Below, in pieces: positions 25,501 to 40,900 of a stretch of 64,000 nt of DNA (the first letter of the stretch is position 1; each line of letters starts with the position of its first letter). Source of the stretch: Rhopalosiphum padi (lineage: Eukaryota > Arthropoda > Insecta > Hemiptera > Aphididae). The notes under the pieces are model-generated. The model did no database searches, was not told where the DNA came from, and saw only the letters and a list, made by a program, of their open reading frames with translations. The position numbers and the translations under genes were made by a program. The stretch covers positions 44,921,019 through 44,985,018 of the forward strand of contig NC_083600.1 of the NCBI RefSeq assembly GCF_020882245.1, read 5' to 3'.

Positions 25501-28500
25501 AACAATATTAACTTATTATGATCAACAATTTGTTGTTTGTAAATAATACACCCAAAATGTTGTAAAATATTTGAGAAATATTATTTAAATAAATATTATT
25601 GTGTAGGTACTTATCAACTACTTTTTTTAATACTTATATCATAAGGTATTATAATTAAATAATTATATCTATTTTTATTTTCAGGTAGACCATTGATTTT
25701 ATTTTTTGGTAACAACTTATAATGAATTGTGGTTTCAAATATGTGGTTATGTGGTTATGTATAATCTCGAAATAGTAAATGTGATTGAAGTATATATATG
25801 AAAAAACGTGTAAAATTGAATTATTAAAATATAAATTATATACATATGTATATATAATATATATATATATAGCATTTAATTGAAACCAGGAATAATTTCG
25901 AATACTTATAGAGAGTTTTTAAATATTTTAATAAATGTTCAAAGTATTATTTAGCACCGTTTACATTTACATAAAATAAAACAATTTATTTTTATCGTAT
26001 TAAAATTTTAAATAATTAAAAACATAATATAAATAAATTAGAAATAAATATGTTGGTAACATAGCACATATTATGTACGCGGATATTTCATCAATTTTCG
26101 TAACGTAAAAATACTTTTAAATTTATTAATATTTATATAATTTTTATATTTATTATTATATCTTTATAATTATTTTTGTTTATTTTCTTACTTTTGTTTT
26201 TGTTCTTTGTGGCGAAGTTGTAAACTTTTAGCTAACTTATCCAGGCTTTTGCTGTAGTCCATTTCTACCTCGGCCCGTCTTCTGAAATAATCTTGAAGTT
26301 CGGAAACTAAAGATACTTGTGCTTCCACTCGACTGTCTAGACATCGTAGATGTTCGTTAAGCTGGAGGCGAATATCTATAGGAGATAAAACATATTAAAT
26401 TAATATTGGAACGCCTCGAACAAATCTCGAAAACAAAACAAAAAAAACAGCCAACGAAATAATTATTTTAGCAACCTACAACAAGTGATAATGATAATTG
26501 TATTATTATTTATGATTTTTCGTTTCAATGAACTCTGCACAAATAATATATGTATTGTGTGATTCTCCAGAATGAAAATCAAAATAAATAGCTATCTTAC
26601 GTGGAGAAGACAAACGGATTCAAATATTTCTAACAATAGCCTGGAATATATACACATAAAACTGAAAAATAACATCAACAAAAACGTGGGCCACACAATG
26701 ATCTTTTGACCTCCTACATCGTAAGATATACACCTAATGTAAATATAAATCAAGTATAAGTAATCTCGAAGTGAAATTTGGGATACAATTTCAGTTTCGA
26801 AATTTTACATAAATGAATAAGAAACAGGAGGTATTTTGATTTATTAATGCCGTGTACAAATAATAGTGACACAGTGTAATTAATTTAAACACGCCCATGA
26901 AAAAAAATAACATCATAGGCCATAGTTTTATTATTCACTTTAGAAATAATAATACTTTATCGTGTTCGTAAATTGAATAATATACAATATCGACGTCGGA
27001 TGCTTAAATCATTAGATATCTAAATAACCTAACTGTATAGTACGATAAACGTATAGATTAGAATATAATTTTCCTGAAATATATTAACATATTATAGACA
27101 CATAGTACATGGGTGTTAAAAAATATATCCTAATACAGTAAATCGTAAGACCACGCATGTTGTTATAATAGTCAAGGATAAATGAGAATTTCATTCATTA
27201 CATTTTGTTTTCTTAAGATGAAAATGACAATACTAATCATATGTCCTAATATCGGTGGTTAGGTAGTATGTCCCGGACTAAATATGGCGGTGTCGTTCCG
27301 AATGTTCCGAGGTCACTGTATCTGCTCTTAAGCTAAAAATATATAGATTCAAAACCCATTAAATAAATGACATTTAAGACCATTTTGTTGCCGGCAAATA
27401 TTAAGTTACCCTTCCTTGGATAAACACATTTCAGTATAACGAGAGTCGTGTTTGAATAGTGAGACCCCTGCGACGTTTCCGTCCTTTTGGCCGTTAGGGA
27501 TGACAGTAGATCCTAAGTGAAGTTGTCACAGTTGATCCGACAATATTAACAAGCCCGACGGCGGTGTGCACCAAATAATGTATAAGAATCGAATTATTTT
27601 TAAAAATACTTTGTCGATAATCACGCGTAAAATCCGTATGTAGTCAATGATAAATATTTATTCATTCGTTTCACACGGAAAAACGCATATATTTATACAA
27701 AAGATTTAATGTATACAAAATCTATACGCGCGTGCAGTGTTTATGTTTTAAAATGTTGTCACTGATCCACAATAATGTACATCTCGTGTCGACGTGGGCG
27801 TACCACAAGGCACAAATGATGGAATATGCGTCGAAGTATCACGACTGGATTAGAAAACGTGTATATAGGTGTATAGAAATTGATAGTAACTCGAATGGTG
27901 AAAAAAAAGACACGGTTAAGTGCAAACAAATACGGTGACCGTACAATAATCGTAATAATAGTCTTGAGATTTCGTTGAATACGGTTTTTTTTACCTCAGA
28001 CCGGATGACACGAGTTTGACATCGTCGAACAATTCCCCCTCCCCCGCAATTAGCCCGGTAGTCAGGTGCTTCGTGTAAGTTGATTTTGTAAGGCTTTAAA
28101 TTTCTCCCCGTACTTTATGCACAATATATAATAATACATGATAAAAAAAAAAAAACATTCTAAAATTTAAAAGTGAACGTGTATCAACAATTAAGAACGA
28201 TTTCAATACGCACCAAAAACCCGAATATATAATTACGAGCCAAACGGTAATTACATATTATATGTATATTGTATATTGTAAGTTGTAACTATAAATGATA
28301 ACGGATAATGGTTTTCTCAAATATTGAAATACTGTTATATTATATACACGCGAACCATTGACTGTCCATTGTGTTCATTAAATACACGTGTCAAACGAAT
28401 ATCAACAACGTACAATGTAGTATTTAAACAAGCGGAAAATACACGTAACACGCATATTATAATATAATTATTATGACAATTATATGATAGGCTGTAGACA

Positions 28501-30909
28501 TTATAATATATAATATCTGGTACATAGGTACTCGTATAATATAACCTGAGTGTTATTATTGATGATGTCATTAATTATTATTATTGATACAAATCGATAA
28601 CTCGATGACGGTCAACCCGTCATTAATATCCAGTGCACGCAGTTTATTTATCGTAATAATAATGAACTTAAAATAAATTTAATTGCCCTAATATTAAACT
28701 AATACTATCGTACCTTGGTTAGTTTATAAAAGTATAACAGCCAAGTTTGGAAATTACAATTGTATCCCTGGTCCAGAAGTGTCTGTTCTTCTGTTAGAGG
28801 TCAAATATTCCTAGTTAACGTATTTCGTAAATGTTTACAAACTCGTTTAGATGGACTTGACCTACTTTTTTGATGCCCGAACTTGTAGATTGTAAAAATC
28901 ATTGAAATCGCAGATGTTCAGGGTATATATTTTGATCGACTTTAAAATAATTCATAGATTTTACATACAATTTTTACAATAACAAATAATAATTAAATAT
29001 AAAAAGTAACATAATATGAGCTACATAAAACTAAAAACAGAAAAATAAATAATATTTAACATCATATATGTATATTTGATAAAATCATATGTATGTATAT
29101 TGATATATGCGACATGTTAGGGTTGAAGCTATTTTTACTGCAATAAATAATAATGTCGTAATTTTTATTTTAAAATAATTGAAGCCATTTCAAAACTCCC
29201 CCATATCCGTTTAGATAATTTTAAAATCTATTTTTACCATCCTTAAGTTCTCTCTAATATACACACTCTTATTTTTAGTATTCCAATTTTGCATTTTTTA
29301 ACGTACACTTTTTTTCGGACATTTTTTTTATTTTTCTTAACTCCCCTATTTCGTTTTCCGAGTAACCCCATCCATTATATGGTTGTAAATATTTAGAGTA
29401 TCCAGTACGGTCTCGTTGCAGACCCCCAATTGTTATAACTTTATAAGAGTCGAAAAAATAACTCTATACACAGATTCGCCGAGTTGTATGGGTATGCTAA
29501 TAAATCAAATTCACGGTATTTTTTCGTTGTTAAGACGACAAAACAAAGGCACGACCTTGGGGTTCATCTTGCGCGCTTTTTCTCCGCCCACCGCCAAGAG
29601 CAAAACTATATAGTACATACATTATAATATCTACCGTTCAGTGATACGAGAGCGGTTTTCGTAGTACGTTGGCGTCGATCAGCACGCGGTTTAAAAATAC
29701 GCCGGCGAAACGACGGTGGACGATTCCAATTTTTAAAAATAGAACACAACACGCCATATCATACAGCTCGTGCGGACATGTCGTAAATGCACCGTATGAC
29801 ATTCAAAAGCACTGCATACGTCATCGTTGGCCATGCACATTTCACCAGCGGTGCGTCGAACGAACATTACACAAACAACGTGATCGCGGGCGGTTCGATA
29901 ATATTACTTCCGAATAGAGTACACATAGACCCCGTGTCGTTGGACGTCCCGCCAATCATTTATCGGTCTCATATTCGGGCCATTTGGAGACTCCCCGTTA
30001 CGAACCGTATTTTATATAACAAATTATATACCGTGCTGTTTACCCACCAGCCAGTCAATAATAACGGTACACGCATTGTGTGGCAACACGGAAACACGAC
30101 CAACGAATAGTAATAATAACAATATTTAATTTAGATGATATCGCGCGACGAAACGTCCGACCGTTGATTGTGATAAGGGCGACAGCACCAGGGGCGACCG
30201 TAGGAGCGAGAAGGGTGCGCGTTTGTTGGCTGCCAGCCCACCAACGGCTCGCCATCGTCAACATTTTCAAAGCAAAATTAGTACTCGCTGTAGTCGCACA
30301 ACTTCCTCTGTACGCGTCAGAGTAGGTAGTGTACTCGATAAATACAAAGTGGCTATATTTAAATATTTAAATGACGCCGGCTGTGAAGGATTTCGAATGC
30401 AACGCACGGGCATGTCCATCGTCAGAAGAACATGTCAGCCGATAATAAAAATAAAATTGTCTAGCAGCCCGACTCGACCTGACAGTCACCTACTCTATGT
30501 ATTCCGGTATCCGAAAAATGTAAATTGTTTGTGTTTTTTGATTTCCGAAGAGCGAATACGTTATACGATGTAACACAAATGTGTCGAATACTTGTGCGTC
30601 GAGTTTAAAGCGACACGTTGACTTTAATTGGATAATCGTGTTGTTAATTCATCAGTTTGTTACAAACATAAAAATTACTCAAGTTCACCTTCATTGACCC
30701 TTTGGAACGTAAAACGTTATATCATATGCTGCCTAGCTATTAAAATGAACACGTACAGAAAATCTACCGGGCTCTTTTCGTCAAAGAATACGGGTACAGG
30801 GTGGAGTCAAACGGCTATAATTAATCACCAATTCAAAAAACCTTGCCATGTTGAGGGGAAAAGAAGCAGCCCCTGTGCGTGTATATACTATATATCTAAT
30901 GTTCTCCGG

Positions 30910-30947
<38 letters not shown>

Positions 30948-33900
30948 AAGAAAACGAAAAAAGAGAAACGGAATCAATCAAAAACGCCAAAAGGGGAACG
31001 TCTATCGTCTATAGTCTCTGAACATGACTCATCAGTGGTTTTAAAAGGAAAATTATTATTGTACGCTTTTATAATTAAATGTAGTTGTCAAATTTTTTCG
31101 TGATAATATGCATCATCGCATTATATTATTAATAAGATACGGTAAACTATTAAAATATTCGACACGTCATTTATATAACATATGTTGGATGTCATCAAAT
31201 ATTTGACACGTAATTTTTATAACATTCGTAAAATTCTATGTGTATCATATAAATTTAGAACTGCAGTCATTTAAAAAAAAAAAATTTTAATATAAAAATT
31301 AAATTAAATATGGAAACATACGATAATTTCGTTGGACTAGATAGGCATAATATAGGTATATCTACTAGAAATAAATTACATTTAACATTTTGCTAAATCC
31401 TTTGTGCATAGTACAATATATAATATTATTTTATAACTTCCAATAATCAAAATATTATAATAACTAGGTACACGAGTGATCTTGTAAAAGGAAAAACGAG
31501 GGTAAAGTCTGACCTCGTTACTATGTACCGGAAATGTATAACAAGCGTGGAAAAATTCAACTTTTAAAATAATTATTCTAAGACAGGTAATATCTCAGTA
31601 ACAAAAAAAAAAACGGTATTATTAATAATTATTATAATTACATGTTCGTATTGACGAAAACGAATAAAACACAACTATATATATAAATTAAACATTACTT
31701 TATGGTCTTGTACAAATATAATAATTGTATAAAAGTATTGTGATAGTTCTACCAATTTTTACCTTCCAATATAATTTAATTACGCTAACTAAACTTGGTG
31801 AATGTACCTAACATTAGATGGATATTCCAATAAAAACTTGCAGTTATCTAGGTATAGTGTAAATTTTACATATTTTGTAATATTTACATGGCATACATTA
31901 ATTTATTATTTACAGTCAATACAAAATAGTTTTAATCAAACACAAACATGTATTTATAATTTAAAAAATAATATATACATCACTACATATTAGACTTAAA
32001 ACTATGCTTTACTAAGTTATCATTTAAAATAATATTAACATTATAACGATAACCAATTAGTTAAAAACGCAAAATAAACAGAGACACATTTTTATGATTA
32101 TTCAGTTTGTGGTAAAAAAGTTTGCAATATTTAACCACTTGGGCAGAAAATTAAATTGGTAACTTATAAAATAATATAAGTAATAATCCTATGATAAATA
32201 ATATACATTGTTTATCTATACATGCAATGTATTATTAATTTCATAACAATGGTAGATACGTATAATCCATTATGTAGTAAAAATGAATTAACTTAATTAT
32301 CTTTCATAAATTTGCAACTCATAAATAAGTGTTTTAAAATTGATTTCATTAAATATCAACACAAAAATATTGAGCGTTGAGAATTTAATTTAGTGTTTTT
32401 TTATACTTAATGAATAATTAATATTAATTTGATTTTATTGAATTTTGCTTATATATTATGATATACATACATATTTTAACAGAACGAGTTCCATTCCCGA
32501 TAATCTCATTATAAAATAATTATTTTGAGTAAAAGCCAAAACAAATATACGTAATATTCTACTATTATCACATAGTTTTCACTGATAGGTAAATAATGTA
32601 TAATATTATAAATATAATAACTAATAAGTAATTTTGATTAGAATTGCTATTATTGTTACAATGATAAAAGAAACCAATCGATAAACTTCACCATATTATT
32701 ATACAAAATATTTTGCTAATAAAATTCACATTGATTTATATTTATTGTTACGTTTCCTTATTTTTAGCAGAGCTGGTTATTATAAACTACAGAAATATTA
32801 TAAAAGCCCTTATTGACAGGGGTGTTCCCATAGGGTATACTACATATACGCCGTATACTCTCAAGATTTTTTTTCAATATTATGGGTAACTGCGTATACC
32901 CATAAATCCATAATACATGCGTATTTGATGATATAGTATACTCTCAAAAAAATTCATGGGAACACCACTGCTTATTGACAAAAAAAACCTTCAAATATTT
33001 TGACAACCGTCAACCCCGTACAGAACTGTTAATGACTTTGCACTATGTTAGGCACTCGGTACCCACGCTGTTATCATAACAATAATGATATGAATTCAAA
33101 AAAGTTTCAAGGTAATCCCATACTGACGTCAAAGCTGCGGGTGAAATAGCAGTGAAAAAATATTATAAATTGATTGTAAGCAATATTTAAAGACCTCTGA
33201 CAAAAATAATGGATTTAAAATTAACTTACCTAATTATAATAGTCCACAGATAAATGATGATAGAATAAATAATAATATTAATAAGTCGTTTAAGTTTTTA
33301 AACAGGAAAATGTTAAATAAATAATATAATAATTAGTAGAAACTACAACCAGTAAACTCTAATCTCGTAATTTCTACGTGACAGCTGTAGACACAACATA
33401 CTATTATGTTTTGATTTGGTACCTATAATCAAGCAAAGAGATTTCACTAACATAGTAAAAATATTAACGTAAACACAAGTAAATAATTTGTATTCTAGAA
33501 TTAAGTCATTTTATTTATCAAGAGAGAGAAAATATAAATTAAAAATAAAAATCTCGTACAACTCTGCGATTAGGAGTTAAAGTATAGTACAGTATTCTAT
33601 CCGCTACGATATTATAGCCAATTTAGTCACATAAATATTATATGAATCGTGTATAACAATTACCCATAGGTATAAACAAATTTTATTTCAATGCTTACGA
33701 TAATAATTTTTTTTTTTTTTTTTTGAAATTACGTCATACTACTGCATTATAGTGTACCATCTGCCTCTCGTATAGGTGCGTTTAAATAAATGGCATTTAA
33801 AACGATTCTCCGTTGTATACCTTCTTGTATTCCATTTTAGTATTTCACTCGTTTCCGGATGAGAAAAAAAACTGTGTACCCACAACACGACTCCCCGGGT

Positions 33901-34872
33901 AAGACGATAACGCGCCAGAAGCCATTGTTCACGTCACGTTTATACGACGACCATATAATAATTTATTATAAACCCTCAGCTATATAGGCCCTCGGTACCT
34001 TACCCTTGGCGGTCATCGTCCTTTCGTCGGCGGCGGCGACAGCCGTGGTGACCGAAGACATCTTCCCCATTTTTTATAATAATATTAATAATACCGATGC
34101 AGTATTGTAACACGGTAGGGTCGGATACGCGAATACGCCGCCGTCACGCGCGCATATCGTCCGCACACGCACACGCGGATCTAATAATATGAAAATAATA
34201 TTATTATTTTTATTTTACAAATACGATAATAAATTTAATACTCTCCCACACACAAACACACACGAATTATTATTATTATTGTTATTATTGGGCACGAGAA
34301 CGTCATACAACGATATCGGAGACCATCCCGTACGACACGTGCGCGTAAACTGTCTGCGTTGGCCGCGCGTCGTGTGCTCTCCGCTCGCTGCAGCTAGCGA
34401 CTATTCGCCGGCGGGGCGGTGATGGTGGGGAGGTGTACTACGTGATTTATGCCAACTACTATACGGTAAAACGAAATTTTCAATACACAACAACAGACGA
34501 CGACGGCGACGCGGTCAGTAGAGGTGATCGGTATGATAGGTGTACAGTGTCTATGTATGTGTATACATAGGTATACTTATTATAATTTGTTCTGTCGTTA
34601 TTAGGCGTTTTTTTTCATTCGTTTTCCTATTGGTGGCAGTTACGACGATCGCGCGAAATAATGGAACGAACCATCGAACGAAAAAAAAATCGAACGAAAA
34701 TAAATAAACCGTATTTTTACAGGTTTTGAATAGCACCGACGCGCTACCTCATATCCGCCGAGAAAACTGCAGTGGCGGCGGCGCACGGCGGGGTTTCCAC
34801 GGTCATAACGGAATCGCGGTCATTGTCCAACCACCACCGCCGCGTTGTTACCATTATCTATAGGTTCGTTAA

Positions 34873-34904
<32 letters not shown>

Positions 34905-37900
34905 TAATATTGTGTTTAATGGCATATGCCATTATATAAGGCACGACCGCGTTTTTCTCGTCAAAATTGTAGTATATAGGTACGTAGTACGTATGCGCAA
35001 TCGAATATAGTACAATATAACGCGACGGACGCCATCCTCATCCGTTTCGGCACCTATACCGGTGGTACCTCGAAATCGACCGAATGCATTATTATTTATG
35101 TGTATTACGTACATTTATGCGCCTAGTTTATATTTTACCGTCATTAATTGTTAAGCGTGTTAAGATATTCACGACGACTTATATGGAAACATATTATTAC
35201 CAATAATAAATTATCACCAAATACTATATACACACTGAAGTTATTTATGTGTGGCTACTTTAATTTGATTTTAGATTCAAAAGCAGTATTTCTATATTTG
35301 CCTAAACAATAAAATATAAATCATCATCTCAATGTGTAATGATACATCATAATATTATTATAGTTATTATTTAATACCTATATATTATCCATTGTTAGCA
35401 GCTTTTGCTTTTAGCTTTTTACGCTATTTTACCTATTCGCTATTAAACGGTAAACTAATAATTTGATGTATACAATAGGTACTACTATTCAGATACACGA
35501 TAAGCTAATAGCAGTATCTGATTATGTTTTGATAAAACATGGAACAGTAAAGCATGTACAAAATTATATATAATTTTTGTATTGTTTGTAATAATAATTA
35601 TATCAGTTTTATTTAAGTATATTATACATTCATAAATGTTTACTTTTATGATGTAATAAAAACTATTATTATTGTACTTTTTTATAATTTTTAATAACAT
35701 TAGTAAATTCTAATAGCGTTTTCATCGCTTTACTTTTGATCAGTAAATTATACTGACGAATGCGTGTTTTAAGTTGTAACTAAATGTGTAAATACATATT
35801 AATAACATATTTATACATTGGCAGAGGATATTTCTCATATTGACCAATAATGGCTAAAATTTAAGAAAATAATTTTTCTTATCAATGTTAAAAATTGTTA
35901 GGAATTATAATTAAATACGTAATAACTTTTTAAAAACGTGTTGTACTGTTTATAACTATTTTTTCTTATTTTCATAAAATTTGCTATAATAAAAATATGT
36001 TTTTCTACGAAAATATTTAAAAAACTAACAAGAACCAAAATAATTGCGTTCAGTTACTACAAATTATTTAACCCATTTTCCTCCAAACAAAAACCTATTA
36101 AAAATCACACCAACACAGTTATATGAACTAGTAAATCAATCAGTTATAAAAGTTACAATATTATAAACCTGTAAAATGCAATCATTTCGAAATATTATAT
36201 TTGTCCTCGACCGAAATTTAATAAAAAAATCTATTAATTATAAAATATTCAAAACATTCAATAACTTAATATATTTAGTTAAATATATAAATGTAAACAA
36301 GTTAAGAATCACCTCATGCATTAAAGAGATGGATTGTTATTGTAGACTTTAAAAAAAAAATTGTTGTAAATAATACATTACCACTTGCTTACATTTATTT
36401 ATTTGATTTTTCAATTTTAAGGATAATTAATAGTGTAAAACTATTAACTCCGAAAACGAAATCAATTATAAAATATTTATTTTTATGGTTATTATGAATA
36501 AATTATTGATTATCTACATCATTGTAAAACCTGTGATACGCTAATTATATTATATTATAATAAACATAACTTGAAAATAAAATATAATATGTACTATTAA
36601 TTATTATTATATATGTTTATATTATCCACTTACATAATTTTACACTTTTTACATACAAAAAAAAAAAATGCATATGCACTTATTTTACAATCACAAATTA
36701 TTCTTTTAAGAAAATATATATAAACACAATTTCGTCACTAGAAATTAATTTTTTTGCATTCAGACAGTTCGATATAAAGAAATAATTTTTCTACTTGGTT
36801 ATTCAAACAATTTGGAAATGGAAATAACCTATCAAAGACGCACAATAGTCGGACGTGCCCGGAAGTATAAGGAAATGCAAATCTACTCACGTCTGATAAA
36901 GGTATTATTCTAAACAAAGTGAAAAACCAATAAAGTCTAAAAAGTTATTTGAATACAGACCAATTGTTTTTTCGCTTCTTCTAATATTACTCTTTGCCGT
37001 CTTGCTAATCACTATTACTAATATTTATATGATAGTAGCATATATTTTGTGTATGTACCTACCTATACCTAAAAACACACAAAATAAATTAAGTAGTTAA
37101 ACATGCATTCTAATAATGATTAGATTTAATTTATCACTTTTTGTAATATGGTCAAAGTTTTATACAAAAGCTCCCAAATTCCTTCTCTTATAATTGGATT
37201 CATTCTTACCATATCATATATATCAGAGGTGGCCAACTTGTAATCGACCTCCGAGATTTTCTAGGTTGTCGCGATCGACCAAAAAAAAAAAATAAGGTTG
37301 TCAATATAGCTGTGTATAATCTCGTTTTTAATAGTTATTTATAGCTTTTTTCTAATTATAATTTATGTAGGTAAACATTTACAAAAAAAAATATTTTAAT
37401 TTTTTTCTGAAAAAAAATTCAAAAATTTAAAAAAATGCGAAAGGGTGTCGCGATCGACACAAATTCATCTCGTAATCGACTGGTTGGCCACCCATGGTAT
37501 ATATAATAAAAAATGTTAGGTTAAAAATATGTAGGTATCGATATCTGTATTTGTATACGTATTGTAATATAATGTAGTAATAAACTATGTAAAAATCAAT
37601 TAACTTTTTGGTTATCAAGTATTATGAAACGATTCGAATGCGATTTTACTAAATTAATCTTAAGCACAATACAAAAATAAAAACGAGAACAATTATTAAA
37701 ATAAAATATATTAAACAAATTGAAATATTTAGGTAACTAATTTAGGGACAAGAAAGAGTTTTAGAACAACGCAATAACCAAACGGCGCAATATGCAGATT
37801 GCCACCAGTTGACTAAGCGTTGAAAAATAGAACAAACTTAGACGAATCATATCAAACATACGGATACATCGATGTCTATGTGTATTAATACACACTGTAA

Positions 37901-40900
37901 GAGAATCGTATGTTATTGCTTACCACTATAGTCACATAAAATGAGATCCAAACATATGTCTTTGCTCCGAAAGTCGATAGTTATAAACTACGAGGAAATA
38001 ACAATTGGCTCGTTCGACAGAATTACATTCCATTATTTTATCATTACCAAAAATTATTATTATTTGATCGGTGACCAAAACGTCAACATTTTTTACATGG
38101 AGTCAATTTTATTATTGGAGAAAAAATATATTGATATAAAAACAACGAAGCACCGTCTGTGAACACCAGTATTTCGACGAGTGTAGGGGAAGAAAAAACG
38201 ATATATGGCGTGACTCACACTGGCCACCCTTCAACTGTAAACCGACCCCTTCTAAGGATGATTGCTGACGGAAATGTAGTTCCTATTTTCAGAAAGACGA
38301 AAACCATATGCAATAACTTTAACCACATCTAGTATAAGTTGCTCTTTTTTTATCGTAGCTTATTTTTCATTTGTTCTCACAAAAAACAACAAACTTTGTA
38401 GTATATAAAATGTCTCGTTCATAGTATAAACATTCAAAAATAAGTACGTACTACATAGAACCGTACAGACCGTATACATTAAAAAATATTATTTCAATAG
38501 CTTACTACTTATACTAAAATATGAAAACTGAAAATGAATTTCTGAGTATCGATTAGATTTCACTATTATAGTCATTGTAGTTTTAATTACTATATATAGA
38601 TGTTGCGAAATATTTTTGATAATTCAAAAACTTAATGTTAACAAAAAATACCCTATTCGCAAAAATACCAACACAATTAACAGTATATTTTAAAGGTATT
38701 TATTTGGAATAATTCTTAAAAAAAAAAATATAGCAAAATTTCAAAACCAAAATCGTATTTCTATAACAATATTTGAAGCCAAATTTATTTTCCTACATAT
38801 AATTGCAAGTTCAGATTAATTTAAATCCTTAGTACGTATGAGGGTTTTTACTTTTTTTACCCTCGTTCATAAAATGTACTCAAGAAAACCATTTTTCCTG
38901 TTTCTAAATCTTTTTATATACATACTCAACACAGATCCCCCTTATTGTTATAATTTCTAGGGCTCTCGTATACTTACTGTTTATTTTTTTACTACTTCAA
39001 AGTTATATTTTATAATCTTCTCGACACATGTATACTATTAGTATTTAAATACGTATAATTATACGTTATATATACTACACGTAGCGTCATATAATAATAA
39101 TGTTTTAATTTAATTTTTTAATATTTTTAATTTATCATATTTTTTTTTTTTTGTTTAGTAAAACTATCGGTATATGATTCTATTAATTTGTTTGCCACTA
39201 AACTTAAAATGTCAGTCATTCTAGTTGTTTAAATTCAGTCTTTACCAATAGCCTGTATATAAGTTAAAAAATATATTTTAATTCATTCACTGATTAGTAT
39301 AAGCAATCATGCACTGTAAACTATATTATACTACTACCTTATACGTAATATATGTAGGTGCTAAAATAGTTTTTAAAAACAAAGCTAACATCATAAAATA
39401 ATACCGATACAAATTAACAGTTGATCCCGAGTGCACTACAGTCACGAATCTGAACAAACTTATAATTTTAATATATGATTGCATGATACACGTTTCATTT
39501 TTAATGGCTATACTAATTGTTAACTTTCAAGAGTAGGTAGTCAGGTTATTGAAGTAGAATTACACAAATAGATATGAACAATGAGGTTTATTTTTCCGAT
39601 GATATTATAAATCATAATTTAGTTACATATACCGTCTTCTAACCAATGGATCACGACGAAAGTCGTTACCGAATAGGCAATACCCATAACGAGTTAGAAT
39701 TATGGAAATAAAAATAAAACCCATTTCCCGTAATGTTGTCATTTGTATTTGAAAACGATGATTTACGAACTAAGGTTTATGATATCTATAAAAATTAAGT
39801 GGCTTATAGTAATCCTGGTTTCATATCGATTTTTGAAATATTTTTTTTCAACGTTTCCACCCATAAATATTAATGTTTTTATTTGTTCAACAATATCATT
39901 AAAAAAAAATATAGTTTTCAGAAAGAGAAAAATATAAGGATATCTCAACCATCTTTTGTCCACAACTATGAGGGTAGGGTTTTTAATGGTCGTTCTATTT
40001 GACAAGAGCAAACAAAATCACTGATTGTGAATGTTTTGAATGCACAACAAAAATGAGGGTGGAGAAATACAAAGAAGTTATGCATGAATCATATGAATAA
40101 AAAACATAAATAACACAAAAAATAATTGCCAACAGTTTCATAAAATTCTAAAATATTCATAACTGAATAAATGATATAAAATATCGAGTATCGCATAATA
40201 TTATACTCCCCTTTTGTTATATTCGTTCAAGTAGGTCACTTACTTTATTAATATTAATAAACATAGGTATTTTTATTATTATTATTAAGATTCTAAATAA
40301 GTAGTAAAAATTAAAGGTATTGAATGTATATTTAAATGTACAATAAAATATTTTCCAAATTTTAAAATTTTAAAAATTTTTAATATGTAAAGTTTAATCA
40401 AAACAACCAGACTTAATCTTATATAAATTTATTTATGTTTACACATTCAATTTTACTATGATATAGCAAATGCAATGCATTGTGTATAACTCTATCTAAA
40501 AAACTGTAATCAACAATGTTGCGTATTTGAAAGATACTTATTGACATATTATACTTGGTGTTATAATAGTTTTATCAACCCAAAACATTTATTGTTATTT
40601 ACTTGTATACTTAACGAAGTATAAATTGTTTGTTAATATTAAAACTTGAATGTTATTCCAATTGTTCTACATAAAATATTTAATAAAAAAAAATTACTTC
40701 TGAATTACAATGTATTGTGCAACCAATTTTAAAGTTATCTTTAAGTAATATAATATGGTGCTGCATAATATATTATAAGGTCAAGAAATGTAAGTAGAAG
40801 AGTAGATGTTTGTGAAATTATCGTTTTGTTGGCTGATATTCACAACCCGTTTCATGACATTAAAAAAAAACATTGTAAACCACTTGTAGTTGTGCTACTT

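Larger units (their letters stand above)
33850..35060. promoter_or_regulatory. GC-rich island around srGAP exon 1b, likely proximal promoter
   Basis: A CG-rich stretch, with CGG/CGGCGGCG runs and high-complexity sequence, contains exon 1b and extends upstream of its ATG. By analogy with first exons elsewhere in this gene, it is the likely promoter and 5' UTR of the 1b transcript. No TATA box or initiator can be assigned with confidence. Confidence 0.4.

Noticed and set aside
27995..28100. Minus open frame with peptide like LIAGEGELFDDVKLVSSGLR before donor AG|GTAAAA, considered as a further alternative exon
   Set aside because: It ends in phase 2, incompatible with exon 2, has no upstream ATG in frame and no convincing acceptor; a TAA lies about 30 codons upstream.
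29787..30110. 107-codon plus-strand frame in the intron 1 island
   Set aside because: No recognisable motif and no splice context; likely due to lower stop density in GC-richer DNA.
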